Source: an uncultured Neisseria sp.
GTDB taxonomy: Bacteria > Pseudomonadota > Gammaproteobacteria > Burkholderiales > Neisseriaceae
DNA length: 5,292 nt
Direction of reading: 5' to 3'
NCBI GenBank assembly: GCA_947097615.1
Contig: CAMURX010000126.1
Span: forward strand, 1 to 5,292
How positions within the stretch are numbered: the stretch's first letter is position 1; every line of letters starts with the position of its first letter. This document shows positions 5,229 to 5,292 of this stretch, in pieces. The notes beneath the pieces were generated by a model that worked only from the letters and a program-made list of their open reading frames with translations, searched no databases and was not told where the DNA came from. A program made the position numbers and the translations under genes.

Positions 5229-5292
5229 TGTACAGCGCGTGTACAGACCGGACACAAAGGTAACACCCGTACGAAGACATAGGTAACACTTC
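5229..5292. mobile_element. Possible end of an insertion sequence continuing past the window
   Basis: TGTACAG occurs at 5229-5235 and 5240-5246, and AGGTAACAC at 5258-5266 and 5281-5289. Each AGGTAACAC copy is preceded by GACA within a few bases (5251-5254 and 5276-5279). Spaced repeats of a GGTAACA-type motif near a TGT-starting end recall insertion-sequence ends with multiple transposase sites. No transposase frame is present because the window stops. The family is not assigned. Confidence 0.35.

Noticed and set aside
1..5292. Correia elements, CRISPR arrays, tRNA or rRNA genes
   Set aside because: I looked for Correia-type terminal repeats, regularly spaced repeats and cloverleaf-like stretches and saw none.

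Overview
The window looks like chromosomal DNA of a Neisseria-type betaproteobacterium. The main sign is eight copies of the 10-bp Neisseriaceae DNA uptake sequence core GCCGTCTGAA or its complement in 5.3 kb. Five carry the AG extension (AGGCCGTCTGAA), one carries the AT extension (ATGCCGTCTGAA, inside prmB), and two have AA before the core. Codon use is GC-rich throughout the genes. The species cannot be fixed from this alone. A mainly AG dialect with high GC argues against N. meningitidis and N. gonorrhoeae, which are mainly AT, and suggests a commensal or oral Neisseria relative.

Layout: positions 1-182 are non-coding and more AT-rich, with a 14-bp direct repeat and an end-like motif that may be insertion-sequence debris. 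prmB (ribosomal protein L3 glutamine methyltransferase) lies on the minus strand at 183-1082. A divergent promoter region at 1083-1226 holds a promoter for each direction with an uptake sequence between them. A 469-residue lipoprotein of unknown function follows at 1227-2636 and ends at an uptake-sequence inverted-repeat terminator. After a roughly 175-base regulatory gap, gntP (gluconate permease, 2882-4267) and gntK (gluconokinase, 4277-4795) form a tight operon closed by a second uptake-sequence hairpin. A 91-residue hypothetical protein starts with GTG at 4873, and its stop codon lies inside another uptake sequence. The last ~65 bases hold direct repeats that look like the end of an insertion sequence continuing past the window.

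Function: GntP imports gluconate across the inner membrane and GntK phosphorylates it to 6-phosphogluconate, which feeds the Entner-Doudoroff or pentose phosphate route. No gluconate repressor gene is in the window. PrmB is a translation-apparatus housekeeping enzyme. The lipoprotein is probably envelope-anchored, and I do not recognise its family.

I see no phage, CRISPR, toxin-antitoxin or defence locus. Apart from the possible mobile-element debris at both edges this is ordinary chromosome. The points most worth checking are the uptake-sequence architecture, the unknown lipoprotein and the edge repeats.
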